DNA of 64,000 nt. Source: Schizochytrium sp. CCTCC M209059 (Eukaryota; Sar; Bigyra; Thraustochytrida; Thraustochytriidae). Position numbers and translations under genes: made by a program. Under the pieces are notes generated by a model. That model was not told the DNA's origin. It searched no databases and was given only the letters and a program-made list of their open reading frames with translations. The stretch covers positions 299,888-363,887 of the forward strand of contig KN805383.1 of assembly GCA_000818945.1 (NCBI GenBank), read 5' to 3'. Positions 40,329-50,863 of the stretch are shown here, one piece after another (positions within the stretch are counted from its first letter, which is position 1; each line of letters opens with the position of its first letter).

Positions 40329-41017
40329 GACTATACGTACAATAGATATGACATGTACATGAAAGCTGCACGCTTGCGCCGCAAGAAATGCAATTGCTTG
40401 CAGGCGCGTAGCCAACTTGTATTTATGACGAGAAAACAAAAATCACGAATTAACAAACAAACAAACAAAATAACAAACAAACAAACGTTGCCTAATTTTC
40501 TTCGCCCTATCTGCTGGACCTAGCACACTTGCTCAATGTATACCCGAACACAAATTCAGACTTAGGCTGGCTTGTTGGACTCAAAACCACTCACATGGTC
40601 GTTTTTGCTTCCCCCCCCCCCCCCCCCCCCCCCCCTCGAGTCCGTGATGGATCCATCGTCGCCAGTCAGCCAAGCAAGCAAGGCCAATCGCAGTCGATGA
40701 CAAGACGAGAGCAAAGGAACAAATAACAGGTGACCACCAGCAGAGACTATCACCATTCGCGGAAAAAAATTATGGCCGTTAGTCCTCTTTTCCTGTTAGC
40801 CCTCTTTCGCGCCTACAAAGCATAAGGAAACCCAAGAAAGGTGGCAGCTATGAATCGAAGGAATGCTACGTATACACAAGCCAATGCGAAGACGAGATGC
40901 TAATTGCTTATTTTGTTTGCTTGTTTGATTCATGGACGGACGGACTGCCTGGGACTGCGGAGAAGCAAGCAGTCTCCACTAGCAAAGCCTTCGCGACAAA
41001 GCGGGGAGGCCTGCGCC
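40329..41017. other. Spacer between the F-box and PAS/TM genes
   Basis: 689 bp with AACA runs (about 40449-40487) and a run of 25 C (40611-40635). No gene supported. Confidence 0.55.
40611..40635. repeat. Poly(C) run of 25 bases
   Basis: An uninterrupted C homopolymer between two genes. Its exact length is likely uncertain in the assembly. Confidence 0.95.
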
Positions 41018-44000
41018 ATGGGCGAGAGCCTGCTCTCCGCGAGGCCCGGGGCCGCCCCGGGGCCGGGTGGCGTGGGCGGCACACTCAGCAGCCTGCGCAT
41101 CTACTTGTTCGCCGGCCTGTACGAGGTCTGGAAGAAGAATTTCTTTGGCAAGTCCTTCTTTCAGTTCTCCGTTCTATTACAGACCTTACAACTCATCTAT
41201 TTGGCTTTTGTGCTAGAAGCTCGTGGGCTCTGGACAAATGGAGCCGCGCGAATCATCATTCGCATTCTCAGACCGGTATCGGAAGTCGCACTCGCGACGA
41301 CTAGCGTGCCCATCTTCATCAGCGCAGTGACGCTCGCTCTTTGCTTCACTTGGCTGCCTTTGATTGGCCTCGTCATCATTTCTCGTCGCCATGTGCAGGC
41401 CAAAAAGAGCATGGGCAGAGTTTTGACATTTCTTGGCATCGCGCTTCGTCTCCTGCAAACAGTTCTTTTGCAGCCCGTGCTTACGATATTAGTGCGCGCT
41501 TGGCCCTGCTCCGAGACAAGCGCGGCACTCATTACATGTGGAACGCCACTCGAGCAAGTGAAACGCTCAGTCCTTGGCCTTTCGCTACCCATTGTCGTTC
41601 TCTTATCGACAAGTCATGCCCTATTTGTCATTCAGGTTGAGCCCTTTTCCACGTCAGCTTCCGGCCGAATACGCATCGACGGCTATCGTGCATCGCATGG
41701 TCGAATCGAGTGGCTTGTCACCATGCTTCGTGCATTCGTGATAATATCGGTGATTACCATCGACGTACAAGGCACCTCGATGGTTTCTGGGACCTCATCG
41801 GCTGCCGAGGAAATCATCATGCTCTCTGCACTTGGAGTCTCTGCACTTGGTGTGACGGTGCCCTATGCATTGTATCTACCCTTTTATAACATGAGCTGGA
41901 ACCACTTGGCTGTCACAAGCTACTCAGCTTTCTTATGGACCGTAATTGCTCTTTTGTGCGCTCACGCTGTACGCGACCCGAGCGACAGCAGCTCGATCTA
42001 TCTTTGGATCATCGGACTCCCGTTTGTCTGCTACACTGCCGCAGCTCGAGTCAGAGCGAGAATGATGAGTCTGGCCGCATCGAAGACGCCGCTTTCGAGT
42101 AATCCCTACATAGCAGAGATCCAGCTGCGCTTGCAGCACGTGACCTCGTGTGCAAGTCTCAGCGGTCGTCTTCCGTGTGTCGAAGAGTTTGCTATGGACG
42201 GCCCGGTCTTTGACGCATATAATGATGCTCTCATCGACCAATTTTCCGAAAGTGCGTATTTCCAGCTCTTGCTCGCCTCATGGACGCTCATGTCAAGGAA
42301 AAAGATGATCTATGGTCTAAAGCGCATCAAGGCGGCGAAGGATCACGGTCGCCTGGCCGATCAGGACTTTGTGCTTTTTTGCCTGAATATGATCATCCGA
42401 GAGCGGCAAGTCTCTGTGGGGGGCGCAGCTTCGTACATGGAGTTCGACAGGCAGCTACACAAGGCAAAGGACCTCATCTTGCGTTCACTCAAGCTCATGA
42501 GCTGTTTCTGGGAAAGCGTGCAGAACGGCGCAGGAATCGAGGACCTCGTCCAGAGCGGGAGATCCATCAATCAGGCGTCTACAGAGTGTCGACAGACAAT
42601 TCGTAAGCTGTTACGCATGTCAGAGTCTTCATCCGCCGCAATGCGCTGGCAGGCCACCTTCACTGCGTACGTTCTCAACGATCTACCAGCAGCAATCAAC
42701 ATCATGTCCCGATGCAGCGCGGAAACGAACATGAACACCCGCACCGGATACGCTGTCTGTACAATCTCTGCAGACGCGGCAAGCCTCGGCAAGGTCCTGG
42801 AGGTCACGGAGGCTCTCTGCCAGCTTTTTGGCTACGAACGTTCCGAGCTCGTTGGGAGAAACGTCAAGATGCTCTGTCCTGAACCCTTTGATGCAGTGCA
42901 CGACCAGTTTCTGCGCCATTTTCTCGAATCAGACACCTCATTTGGCACCAAAACTAGACGAATTTACGGACGGAACAAAGATGGCCACATCATCCCTGTC
43001 GACTTTGTCATCACGCCCAGCACGACACTAGAGAGCAATCTCATTCTTATTGGCACTTTTATCGAGCGACCCTTGCAAGATGGTACGCACTTGCTCATAG
43101 TTAATGCGGCGTCTCTTGTCATTACTGGCGTCAGCGAGTTCGCCGTTGAAGCCTTGCGTCTCAATCACGAGGAGCTCTACTCTGGGAATTTACGCATCAC
43201 GGACGTCATTCCTAATTTTCTTCATCGGGACAAGTCGCCCCGGTATAGTGCAGAGCGCGACGTCACCTACCAAGGCCAGCCATATGGGCTACGTTCGCGC
43301 AGACTTGAATTTGCATCGCGTCCTGGAAGTGTGGCAAAATATAATGTGGCGACCCACATGGTTAGTTTTACCTTGAGAGAAAATGTTCCCGCGGAGGATT
43401 TGGCGCATTTCTCGACGATTCGAGCAAGTCCGAGCAACCGTTTCTCATTCTCGCAGAAAACACCGTCTCTCAATTCAGGCAAGTCGCGAGACCGAATGGC
43501 TCAGGTGCCCACCAACTCTGCCTTGCGAGCTAATTCGCAGAGTCCGTCACGTGGGCGCTTCCGCGCACCACTGACTTCCAACGTGCAGCGCAGCCCTAGT
43601 ATGTTCAGCTCAGGAACAAGCGCTGAAGCGTCGGCGGGCAAGACGAATGTCCAAAATGCCAATCGTGGCTCGAATTCTCCTCCTGGAGTGCCTTTCGACA
43701 CCGACAGTCTAAGCTCTGGGGCGCAAGAAGCAAGTGTTCCTAGAAGCAGGCAGATTGAAATTCTTCGGCGCAAACTGGCTTCAAATTTGCGCGTACAAGA
43801 CCCCATCGTTGCTGCCTTCAGCCGCTTTCTCTTTCGCTTTAACATTTGCTGTTTTGTCGTCGCCGCGGTCAATACCATCTGGGTCTCGCGAACCTATCGA
43901 GAGTACAAGTCTGAAGTGGACAACGTAGACCTGATTCTCGAGGAAGCCCACCTACTGGCGCTGGTCCCAACATATGTTTTCTTTGCAAATCACTTTCCAT

Positions 44001-46111
44001 TTGCAAATATTGTAGATCTACTGTCAGCAACTGCGTCACGACTGTTTGATTTGCATTTGTCAATTATTGCCAAAGCGCAAAATAATCTGGAACCGGCCCT
44101 CGAAGCGATGCTATATGCTCCGACACTGCGATCTCCATTGGACCTGGGAAATGCTGAGCTCGACGGAACGAGCTTTTACATCGCTATCCTTGACGCCTTG
44201 GAGCACATTGAGGATATCCTGGTCGATGCCAGTGCAGACACGATCCAATGCGGAGAGAACTGTGCTGCTGTTGAAAGTTTAGTTACGATGGATCCGATTC
44301 CTGCGGCACAACGCATTGCTTCGTTGTATGTCAGTCGGAGCAGCGCGTTGCTTGAGCGTCTAGATTTGATCGACCTCACATACTTGGTTGCGACAAGCGT
44401 GCTGCTTTCGCTCGCTTTCTTTATCGGGTACTTGCCTCTCATCATGAACGTTGCAAGCCAACGAGCAAGATTGCGACTCGCGTTTCTGAGCATTCCTCAC
44501 TACATGTGTTCCTTTCTTCAAGCTAAATCGCGAGAACGCCACGTCGCCATCAAGGAAGGAAAGACACCCACGGTGGCCCGCTTGCACAGCGACCAAGCAG
44601 AAATGAACAATGACGGCACGCAGATGTCGAGCATTCGTGAGAGATTTAGCCACCAAAGTGGAAACTCCAACATGTCTGGCGGCGTAAGCAAGCTCGAGTC
44701 CGGGGCATGGACGCGCAAGTTTCGTAGCAGGAAGCGCATGGCCAGCACGCCGCTTATGGGCCCGAGCCAACGCTCTCTGGGGCAGCTCTCCGCTTCATCC
44801 AAGGCAAAGGTTACACCTCTCGCTGGGGAAGCCGATGACAACGTTTGGCTTGCCCCGGATACGCAGATATCGCGAGTCACATCGGAGGCGACTTCCATCT
44901 CTTGCAATGTGGCTGAAATTCTACAGCGTTCGCCATCGGCCTCACGTTTGGGTCATCCTCTGGGTCGAGAAAGTATCGGTGCGAGTCTCAAGAACATTAG
45001 CGGGAGCAAAAAGAGTCTTTCTTCGGATCAGCACGGGCACAATGGCAGGGCCGGAGAGCGTGCCGGGCCAGAGGAGGATGAATTAATGCATAAGGTGTCG
45101 CAGAGCTCGAGACTCAGCCGTAGGTCGTCGATCGACACAGCGAAACAAGCACTCGTGCGAATGTCGACGGCAATGTCGACGCAGTCGGAAGCGAAGCTAC
45201 AATATCCCGAGCGCGACATGCTCGAAGTTTTCGAAGAAAATGCGCTCTTGTTCATGAAGCGTTTATGGAAGCGTTCGAGGTCAGCAGCCCGCATTGGCTT
45301 CACGTATTGGTGTATGCTTGGTCACTTCATCTACATTATGACCCAAGACGGGAAGCATTTGGCGAGCATGCCAGCGATGGCGGCATCCGTGCATGTTGCT
45401 GGTTTGCGCTTTGTTCATACACATGCGGTCATGTTTTATGCCGTACAGCCCCCTTCTGAGATATCGCTGCGCCAGCTCAACGAGCACACTGCACTGGTGG
45501 AAATTTACGATCGTGCGCTCACCTTTGGGAACTCTTCGTTGGGCGTCAAACCATTCGCAAACGCGGATGGTGATCTTTTCGACCTTAACTTCGTTGATGC
45601 TTGCGGGACAGACCGCGTTGCTCGCGAGAGTTTGTTGTCGGCGTCGAATATAACGTTGGAATGCTTGACCTTTGATCTACACCTCGGGCTTTCCTTTGCA
45701 CTCAGGCAGTTCTTGGATCGAGCACGCCGGGTGTCAAGTGCTACAGAGGTCTATCTCGCTCTACAGGCCGAGGGCGCGAGCATGGAGAACGCTCTGGCGG
45801 ACATTGAAGACTCGCAGGCAATATTTCGCGACTTTCAAGGGAATATACTCCTTGGTCAGCAACTTGAGCAGGCCATGCGTATCTACACAAACTCAATCGA
45901 CACGCAGGTGGAGTCGATTTTTTGGGAGAAAATCTCTTCTCTTTTTGTTTTGGCCAGCCTTTTGGTCGCGGGTCGTCTTGTGGCGGGCCGCGTCTTTCGG
46001 GAGCTGGACGAGGAGCTCACAAACATCAAAAGCCTCGTCTTAGGACTTCCCTCTGATGTCTTTACGCATGTTCCGTCAATGTTTGCCATACTAAAGATGG
46101 AAAAGGGATAG
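41018..46111 (+). CDS. PAS-domain multi-transmembrane protein (TmcB/TmcC-like)
   Basis: 1697 aa from the ATG at 41018; the frame reaches back to 40904 only with TTG. The first ~360 residues contain several hydrophobic helices (polytopic membrane region). A helical cytosolic-like region follows, then a PAS domain at about 574-684 with the typical GYERSELVGRNVKMLCPEPF and a GHIIPVDFVITPS strand. A Ser-rich linker leads to a second set of hydrophobic segments at about 929-955, 1121-1143, 1428-1441 and 1638-1658. This layout (N-terminal membrane block, PAS, C-terminal spaced membrane helices) resembles the tiny-macrocyst TmcB/TmcC proteins of Dictyostelium and related alveolate and stramenopile families. 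A sensory role is inferred; the ligand is unknown. Confidence 0.8.
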   Translation: MGESLLSARPGAAPGPGGVGGTLSSLRIYLFAGLYEVWKKNFFGKSFFQFSVLLQTLQLIYLAFVLEARGLWTNGAARIIIRILRPVSEVALATTSVPIFISAVTLALCFTWLPLIGLVIISRRHVQAKKSMGRVLTFLGIALRLLQTVLLQPVLTILVRAWPCSETSAALITCGTPLEQVKRSVLGLSLPIVVLLSTSHALFVIQVEPFSTSASGRIRIDGYRASHGRIEWLVTMLRAFVIISVITIDVQGTSMVSGTSSAAEEIIMLSALGVSALGVTVPYALYLPFYNMSWNHLAVTSYSAFLWTVIALLCAHAVRDPSDSSSIYLWIIGLPFVCYTAAARVRARMMSLAASKTPLSSNPYIAEIQLRLQHVTSCASLSGRLPCVEEFAMDGPVFDAYNDALIDQFSESAYFQLLLASWTLMSRKKMIYGLKRIKAAKDHGRLADQDFVLFCLNMIIRERQVSVGGAASYMEFDRQLHKAKDLILRSLKLMSCFWESVQNGAGIEDLVQSGRSINQASTECRQTIRKLLRMSESSSAAMRWQATFTAYVLNDLPAAINIMSRCSAETNMNTRTGYAVCTISADAASLGKVLEVTEALCQLFGYERSELVGRNVKMLCPEPFDAVHDQFLRHFLESDTSFGTKTRRIYGRNKDGHIIPVDFVITPSTTLESNLILIGTFIERPLQDGTHLLIVNAASLVITGVSEFAVEALRLNHEELYSGNLRITDVIPNFLHRDKSPRYSAERDVTYQGQPYGLRSRRLEFASRPGSVAKYNVATHMVSFTLRENVPAEDLAHFSTIRASPSNRFSFSQKTPSLNSGKSRDRMAQVPTNSALRANSQSPSRGRFRAPLTSNVQRSPSMFSSGTSAEASAGKTNVQNANRGSNSPPGVPFDTDSLSSGAQEASVPRSRQIEILRRKLASNLRVQDPIVAAFSRFLFRFNICCFVVAAVNTIWVSRTYREYKSEVDNVDLILEEAHLLALVPTYVFFANHFPFANIVDLLSATASRLFDLHLSIIAKAQNNLEPALEAMLYAPTLRSPLDLGNAELDGTSFYIAILDALEHIEDILVDASADTIQCGENCAAVESLVTMDPIPAAQRIASLYVSRSSALLERLDLIDLTYLVATSVLLSLAFFIGYLPLIMNVASQRARLRLAFLSIPHYMCSFLQAKSRERHVAIKEGKTPTVARLHSDQAEMNNDGTQMSSIRERFSHQSGNSNMSGGVSKLESGAWTRKFRSRKRMASTPLMGPSQRSLGQLSASSKAKVTPLAGEADDNVWLAPDTQISRVTSEATSISCNVAEILQRSPSASRLGHPLGRESIGASLKNISGSKKSLSSDQHGHNGRAGERAGPEEDELMHKVSQSSRLSRRSSIDTAKQALVRMSTAMSTQSEAKLQYPERDMLEVFEENALLFMKRLWKRSRSAARIGFTYWCMLGHFIYIMTQDGKHLASMPAMAASVHVAGLRFVHTHAVMFYAVQPPSEISLRQLNEHTALVEIYDRALTFGNSSLGVKPFANADGDLFDLNFVDACGTDRVARESLLSASNITLECLTFDLHLGLSFALRQFLDRARRVSSATEVYLALQAEGASMENALADIEDSQAIFRDFQGNILLGQQLEQAMRIYTNSIDTQVESIFWEKISSLFVLASLLVAGRLVAGRVFRELDEELTNIKSLVLGLPSDVFTHVPSMFAILKMEKG

Positions 46112-47034
46112 CAGCAAGCCGGGGGGCAGCAAGGGAGGTCTTAATGTTAGATAGATACTATCCGCTCTTGAAAATGGACGGAGGCTGGAGCCGATAGCGA
46201 AAAGTAAGCGACCAACCGTCGAGCACAGCTCCATACATTTGTTTTCAAAGTAAACCAATTTCTAAAAGGAAATGTGGCTACCTTTGATTGTCAAGTCAGG
46301 AAAATTCTGGCCAATTGGACAGCGTCTGAGTGGCTCGGCTCTGCTAGTAACAGCGAGTAAATAACAGACATCTGTGCCACTTGCTATTTTATTTCACTGG
46401 AAGGAGCATTTTTCCTGGCCTTTGATTGTCTCCTATGTCTGTATCAAAACGACTTGACGCGTAATGAAATCCCGTGTGCAGAACCCAATGCTTGTGACGC
46501 GCGCGTCCGCGAAAGCGCAACTTTCTTCACACGGTCTCTCATCTCTCCCAGTATTGCTGGAGAGAAGCGAGGAAGAAGATTAAGAAAAAGTCTCGCGCCG
46601 CACGCGCGTCAAGGGCAGAACTGGACGGAAGCTTGGCGGAAGCTTGCTGCGCAGCTTTGTTCCGTTACCTCGATCGCTGGCGGAGCGAATCGAGTCAGTG
46701 CCTGCTACTGCCGGCATTGTGGCGCGTCACAAGTGCTCATGGACGCGCGAGGACCCCGGTGTGTACTCCGCGCGGCGACCGGGGACCCCTCGCTCTCGGC
46801 CCCACCGGATCACTTCGTTTTGCTTGGCTGCACAGGGAGTGAGTGAGTGAGTGAGTGAGCGCTGCGGCCGCGCAAGAGCGACCTGGCGAGTGGCGCGCTG
46901 GCAAATTATCATCTCCAGGCGGGAGGCGTCCGCCAGTGGCCCCTGGCGGAGCCGAGCGGATCTGAGAAGAGCTGCGCGTACCTTGGGACGTCGAAAAGAC
47001 AGCAAAAAGCGAGCGAGCGACGGACGCCAAGACC
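46112..47034. other. Spacer between the PAS/TM and flagellar genes
   Basis: 923 bp. Short frames only. A GTGA/AGTG run lies at 46837-46859. The promoter of the STPGR gene must be here. Confidence 0.55.
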
Positions 47035-48109
47035 ATGCGACCTGCGACTGAAGTGGCGCAGGACGTAAGGGCCTTCTTGGCAGAGCTCGAGAGCGACGAC
47101 GCGCTTGTGGCCAAGAAACTTGGTGATAGAAAAGCAAAGACCAAGAAAAATGGCGCACGTTCTGAGTTGCACACATCCTTCTCGTACGGCGATCTCCACA
47201 ATGCTAGGCCGGGCACTGCGCAAGATTCGAAGCGCCGCGCACGACCGCCCGACATGAAGCGCATTGAGACGCTGGCTCGACCGCGCACGGGTCCTGGAAG
47301 CGCCGGGTTTGTGAATCAGGACATTAAGCCTGTGAAAAAGAAATGCGGACCGAGCATGGCCTGGGTCGAGCGCCGAGCGCAACCGAAAAAACCTCGCGAT
47401 CGCGACAACTACGAGCCGATCGTGTACCTGCAAGATAGGAGCGCATGGAGCCAACCTTCTGGCGGAAAGTTCAACGAATCCAGACCCAAATCCTGGATCG
47501 AATGGAATGTGTATCTCACCAAGGGTCAACCCGGTCCTGCCGCGTATGCTCCATTCCTTGCACCGAATCTTCCCAAGGTAAGTGAATTTTCCGCCTGGAT
47601 GGTGGAGGGGTTGAGTTCGATTTGTGATTTCTGTTGCATGAATGCTGACCGACACCTTGACGTTTTGTGATTTTGCTTTATGACCCTTTTTTCTGTACAT
47701 TTGGCGTTCTGTCAATATCTTCTTCACCACTCGCATTGTTCAATTATGCCCACAGGGAGGTAAGTTCAATGCAGCGCGCACACCCTCGGCGTTAGATCTC
47801 GCAATTGCGCGAGCCCGCGACTTGCCAGGTCCAGTATCTGCGACGGGCCAAATTCCCTCAACGCTGGAGAAATCAGGCGTGGGCCGGGTGAGCATGTCGC
47901 GCGGCAAGACGTACATTGACTGGGAAGTCATTCGTGCTCGGAACCTTCCTGGTCCTGGCGAGTACAGTGCCGATGCCCAGCATCGAGGCGGCGGCGTTCG
48001 TTTTGGAAACCAGAACCCCAAGTCCGAACTCGACACCATCATTTACAACGCGCGCGACCTTCCAGGACCCTCCGAATACTATCCTGAGCGTTCTTACATT
48101 GGCCGCTAA
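47035..48109 (+). CDS. Sperm-tail PG-rich repeat (STPGR) flagellar protein, two exons
   Basis: Spliced gene: exon 1 47035-47577 (181 codons), intron 47578-47755, exon 2 47756-48109 (117 codons plus stop), giving 298 aa. Exon 1 ends in AAG before GTAAGT; exon 2 starts after CACAG with GGA-GGT-AAG, restoring a GGKFN motif that also occurs in exon 1 (SGGKFNES). Pro-Gly-Pro repeats typical of STPGR/ODF3-like proteins are spread along the chain: GQPGPAAYAPF, RDLPGPVS, RNLPGPGEYSAD and RDLPGPSEYYPE. Such proteins associate with axonemal microtubules. Its presence suggests an organism with a flagellate stage (zoospores). The frame read without splicing would end 31 codons into the intron. Confidence 0.88.
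47578..47755 (+). other. Spliceosomal intron (178 bp) in the STPGR gene
   Basis: GTAAGT donor and pyrimidine-rich end with CCCACAG acceptor. Removing it keeps the frame and continues the PG-repeat protein. This is the only intron in the window that the protein sequence itself demands. Confidence 0.88.
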
Positions 48110-48574
48110 GACTACCTCGTTTTTGTAGGCATCCTCTTTCTTTGATTAAGATAGCACGAGTTCGCAGCTTGCTATGCTCGAAGAGCGCAAAGAAAATGGG
48201 AAAAAAGATAATCAGCCCACCAGCTACAAGGTTCGATCTGAGAGGAGGCTGGCTGCTGGACCCTGCAATGGCAAACTGAATACATGATGGGATGGCGAAG
48301 AGCATCGGGAGAAACGACGAGAATGAACAGAGTTCTGCGTGGAGATTCCGTAATATAATCTACAAACGCCTTACCTTATACTTGATATAAATCAACGATG
48401 GAAATTTTATGCTCGACATTGGCACTCACTCGCTCTCTCTCTCGCACACTCACGATTTGGATGAAAAGCACTTCATGAAAACAACATGAATCTTTTTTTT
48501 TAATTTGCAAATTCTTGAAAAGAGCGAAGTAGAGACTTTCACTTCTCCGTCGAGTCAAGCGCACGAAATGCGGA
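48110..48574. other. Convergent 3' region between the STPGR and nuclease-kinase genes
   Basis: 465 bp, AT-richer than the coding parts, with a T run (about 48491-48500) and a CT-rich stretch (about 48427-48446). No gene seen. Confidence 0.55.
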
Positions 48575-50863
48575 CTACCCGCTGCGAAGAAGAGAAGTGA
48601 CGCGCCGCTTTTTCGAATCAGAAACCTGAACTTCATCCGCGGGCGGCTTAGACTCGCACTGGTTAGAGCTCAGCCCCTCGGCCTTCTCACCCGTATTTCT
48701 CGGTGTGCCTGTTCTCGTGCGCTTGAAGAGTCTGTAAAACGCACGCAAATCTTCCTCGGCAAGGTCTTCCGAGTACAGCGAGGCGCTTTCAAAGTCGATA
48801 ATCTTCACTCCCTTCTCGGGGTGGACGAGGATGTTCCGCGCGGCGATGTCGTTGTGAAGCACGCCACAGGCGTGAATACTCCGCAGTGCATTGTAAGCCG
48901 AGTCAAAGTTTGCCTCGAGAAGCGCGGAGCGTTCGTCCTCGTTCTCCGCGGCTCGCAAAAGAGACTCTAGCGACACACCCTCATCCGAAACGGCGAGGAC
49001 GAAAGGCATAGTTGCGTAAGGGCCAGCGTAGATGAGAAAAGGGATCGAGATGCCTTGCAGGCAGCGCAGGACTCTTTCGTAGGCCCAGCGCTCTTGGTCG
49101 AAAGCGAGCATAGACGGCGAGTTCTCCTCCGGGGAGGTCGGGGCAATGGAAAATGTCCAGCGCTTGAGGATGAAGGGGATGCCACCAGGTCCATATAGAT
49201 GGCACCGATCTACAATCGTCCGCTCGTTCTTGTGCAAACTCTCACAGTCCCGAAGCGAAAAGCGAAGATCGTCTCCGGACAACGGCAAAAGCGACTGGAG
49301 CTCCTCCAGCGCTTCCTGGCTAAGTTGTTGCTGCCGCTGTCTACCGGGGCGCCCTCCGTCCAAGTATTTTGCGCAGAATTCCTCGAACCTCTTCCTGTAT
49401 TTGCTGGCATTTTCTAGCGACACATTTCCATTTCCATTGGATGCGAGGAAGTCTGCAAACGAGTTCATCCCTTCGCTATCACTGGCTTTCATAGCAGCGT
49501 GCAGCGTCTTCCTTCCTTTTATTAGCCCATACCCGGTGGCATGCTCGTCTTCGAGCGCGAGCACGAGCATCCCGAGGTACGCGCGCCGTACGGCAGCCAT
49601 GCCGGTTCCAGAGTGCGCGTCGTACGGCGACGAAATTTGCATACCCCCCCTCATGTCCCGCTGGCAAAACCAAGTCTTGTCGGTAGTGGAGAGAATGGCA
49701 TACTTGAGCCCGGAGCAAATCATGTAGGAGAAGGTCTGTGCAATTGGTGCGACGTACTTGAAAAACACGGGCGTTCTAGAGCATGCCTCATAACGAGCCC
49801 AAAGACTTAGTAGATCCAGCTCTTGCGTCAGCCCTTCGTCGCGGTCTTCCGCGGGCATTTCGGACTGGGTCGTTGTTGTGCTGTTTTGGGAGCTGCGCCG
49901 TCGGGACCTCCGCCTACTCCTACGATCTCCGAGCTGTCTGGGCACACCAGCATCCGGATCGCCGTCTCTATACTCAAAGCCCTCGTAGGGGACAAAGGGG
50001 AACACTTTCGCGGCTTTGTGTTCGTGCACGAGGAAGACGCTTTCACAATTGTCTGCATCAGCCATGTGATGAGTTGCGAGCACGCGAAGGCCCACGCGAT
50101 CAACGTCCTCTGTCTTTCTGGTCCAGGAGACATCAACGCGCCCACCAACCCAAGCGCCTTCTTTCATTTTTATCTTGACAGCCGGAAACTTGCTGTTGGC
50201 TTTGAGGGCCTTTCTGAGATACTCCAGGACCGAGACATCCATCTGACGTAGCAGCGTCGGCTCATTTTCACCACAGTCAAGTACCTCCAAAGGTTCCCAC
50301 CCCCCTTTAGGCATGCGAACGTCCTCGCCCGACGGCATGCTTGCAAGCTTCGCGACGGCCTCAAAGTCTGACCAGTGGGTAACCTGCACGGGCTGCAAAA
50401 TGCGATTGATGTTTTTATTGAGATCAGCGTGAGGAACTGTTGGCACTCGAGATGAGCACGTCTCGCCAGCATCCCTAGCGACTGACGCGGCAAATGGCTG
50501 GTCGATCAAAACAGACAACGGCTCCGTCAACTCCTCTCGCCCTTCCTCTCGCCCAGTCTTTACTAAGGTCTTGAACGCCTTCTTGAGTGCCTTCTTGAAT
50601 GCCCTCCTGTATTTTTCCCGGACTTCATCGTGGACGGCATTTATCCCATGAATCTCCAAAAAGGTATAGTACATCTCCCGGGCCTCAATAACCAAGTCAA
50701 TCTGACCAGCTTTAGCCCATTCTTTGATCTGTTTTTCCGTCAAGGCTTCTTTCATCTCTTTAACCGTGGCGAAGGTCTTGTTTGAGATGGTCTCCTCCTC
50801 CGAAGACGACTCCAGGTCCGACTCCTCGCCATCCATCTCTTTATTATCAGTCTTGGTGCTCAT
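48575..50863 (-). CDS. Crinkler-like protein: PD-(D/E)XK nuclease-like domain fused to a divergent protein kinase
   Basis: 762 aa from the ATG at 50863; the frame opens upstream with TTG only. Residues about 155-445 resemble a restriction-endonuclease-fold domain: D244 in GGRVDVSW, an E-x-K pair (E281, K283 in VHEHKAAK) and a downstream Q-x-x-x-Y (Q376, Y380) before SGLKYAILSTTD. A basic stretch (RRSRRRSRRRSS, about 314-325) sits inside it. Residues about 555-720 form a kinase-like domain: K567 in FILKRW, H670-N671-D672 with N677 in LHNDIAARNILV, and D690-F-E in place of DFG. Nuclease-kinase fusions are typical of Crinkler-type (CR) effectors described in oomycetes and basal fungi. No LxLFLAK-type N-terminal header and no signal peptide are visible, so an intracellular conflict or nuclear role is as likely as secretion. 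Described at family level only. Confidence 0.7.
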   Translation of the reverse strand: MSTKTDNKEMDGEESDLESSSEEETISNKTFATVKEMKEALTEKQIKEWAKAGQIDLVIEAREMYYTFLEIHGINAVHDEVREKYRRAFKKALKKAFKTLVKTGREEGREELTEPLSVLIDQPFAASVARDAGETCSSRVPTVPHADLNKNINRILQPVQVTHWSDFEAVAKLASMPSGEDVRMPKGGWEPLEVLDCGENEPTLLRQMDVSVLEYLRKALKANSKFPAVKIKMKEGAWVGGRVDVSWTRKTEDVDRVGLRVLATHHMADADNCESVFLVHEHKAAKVFPFVPYEGFEYRDGDPDAGVPRQLGDRRSRRRSRRRSSQNSTTTTQSEMPAEDRDEGLTQELDLLSLWARYEACSRTPVFFKYVAPIAQTFSYMICSGLKYAILSTTDKTWFCQRDMRGGMQISSPYDAHSGTGMAAVRRAYLGMLVLALEDEHATGYGLIKGRKTLHAAMKASDSEGMNSFADFLASNGNGNVSLENASKYRKRFEEFCAKYLDGGRPGRQRQQQLSQEALEELQSLLPLSGDDLRFSLRDCESLHKNERTIVDRCHLYGPGGIPFILKRWTFSIAPTSPEENSPSMLAFDQERWAYERVLRCLQGISIPFLIYAGPYATMPFVLAVSDEGVSLESLLRAAENEDERSALLEANFDSAYNALRSIHACGVLHNDIAARNILVHPEKGVKIIDFESASLYSEDLAEEDLRAFYRLFKRTRTGTPRNTGEKAEGLSSNQCESKPPADEVQVSDSKKRRVTSLLRSG

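Noticed and set aside
48215..48260. tRNA-like T-loop hint (GGTTCGATC)
   Set aside because: No matching acceptor stem, D-arm or anticodon arm can be placed around it. No tRNA or rRNA was recognised anywhere in the window.
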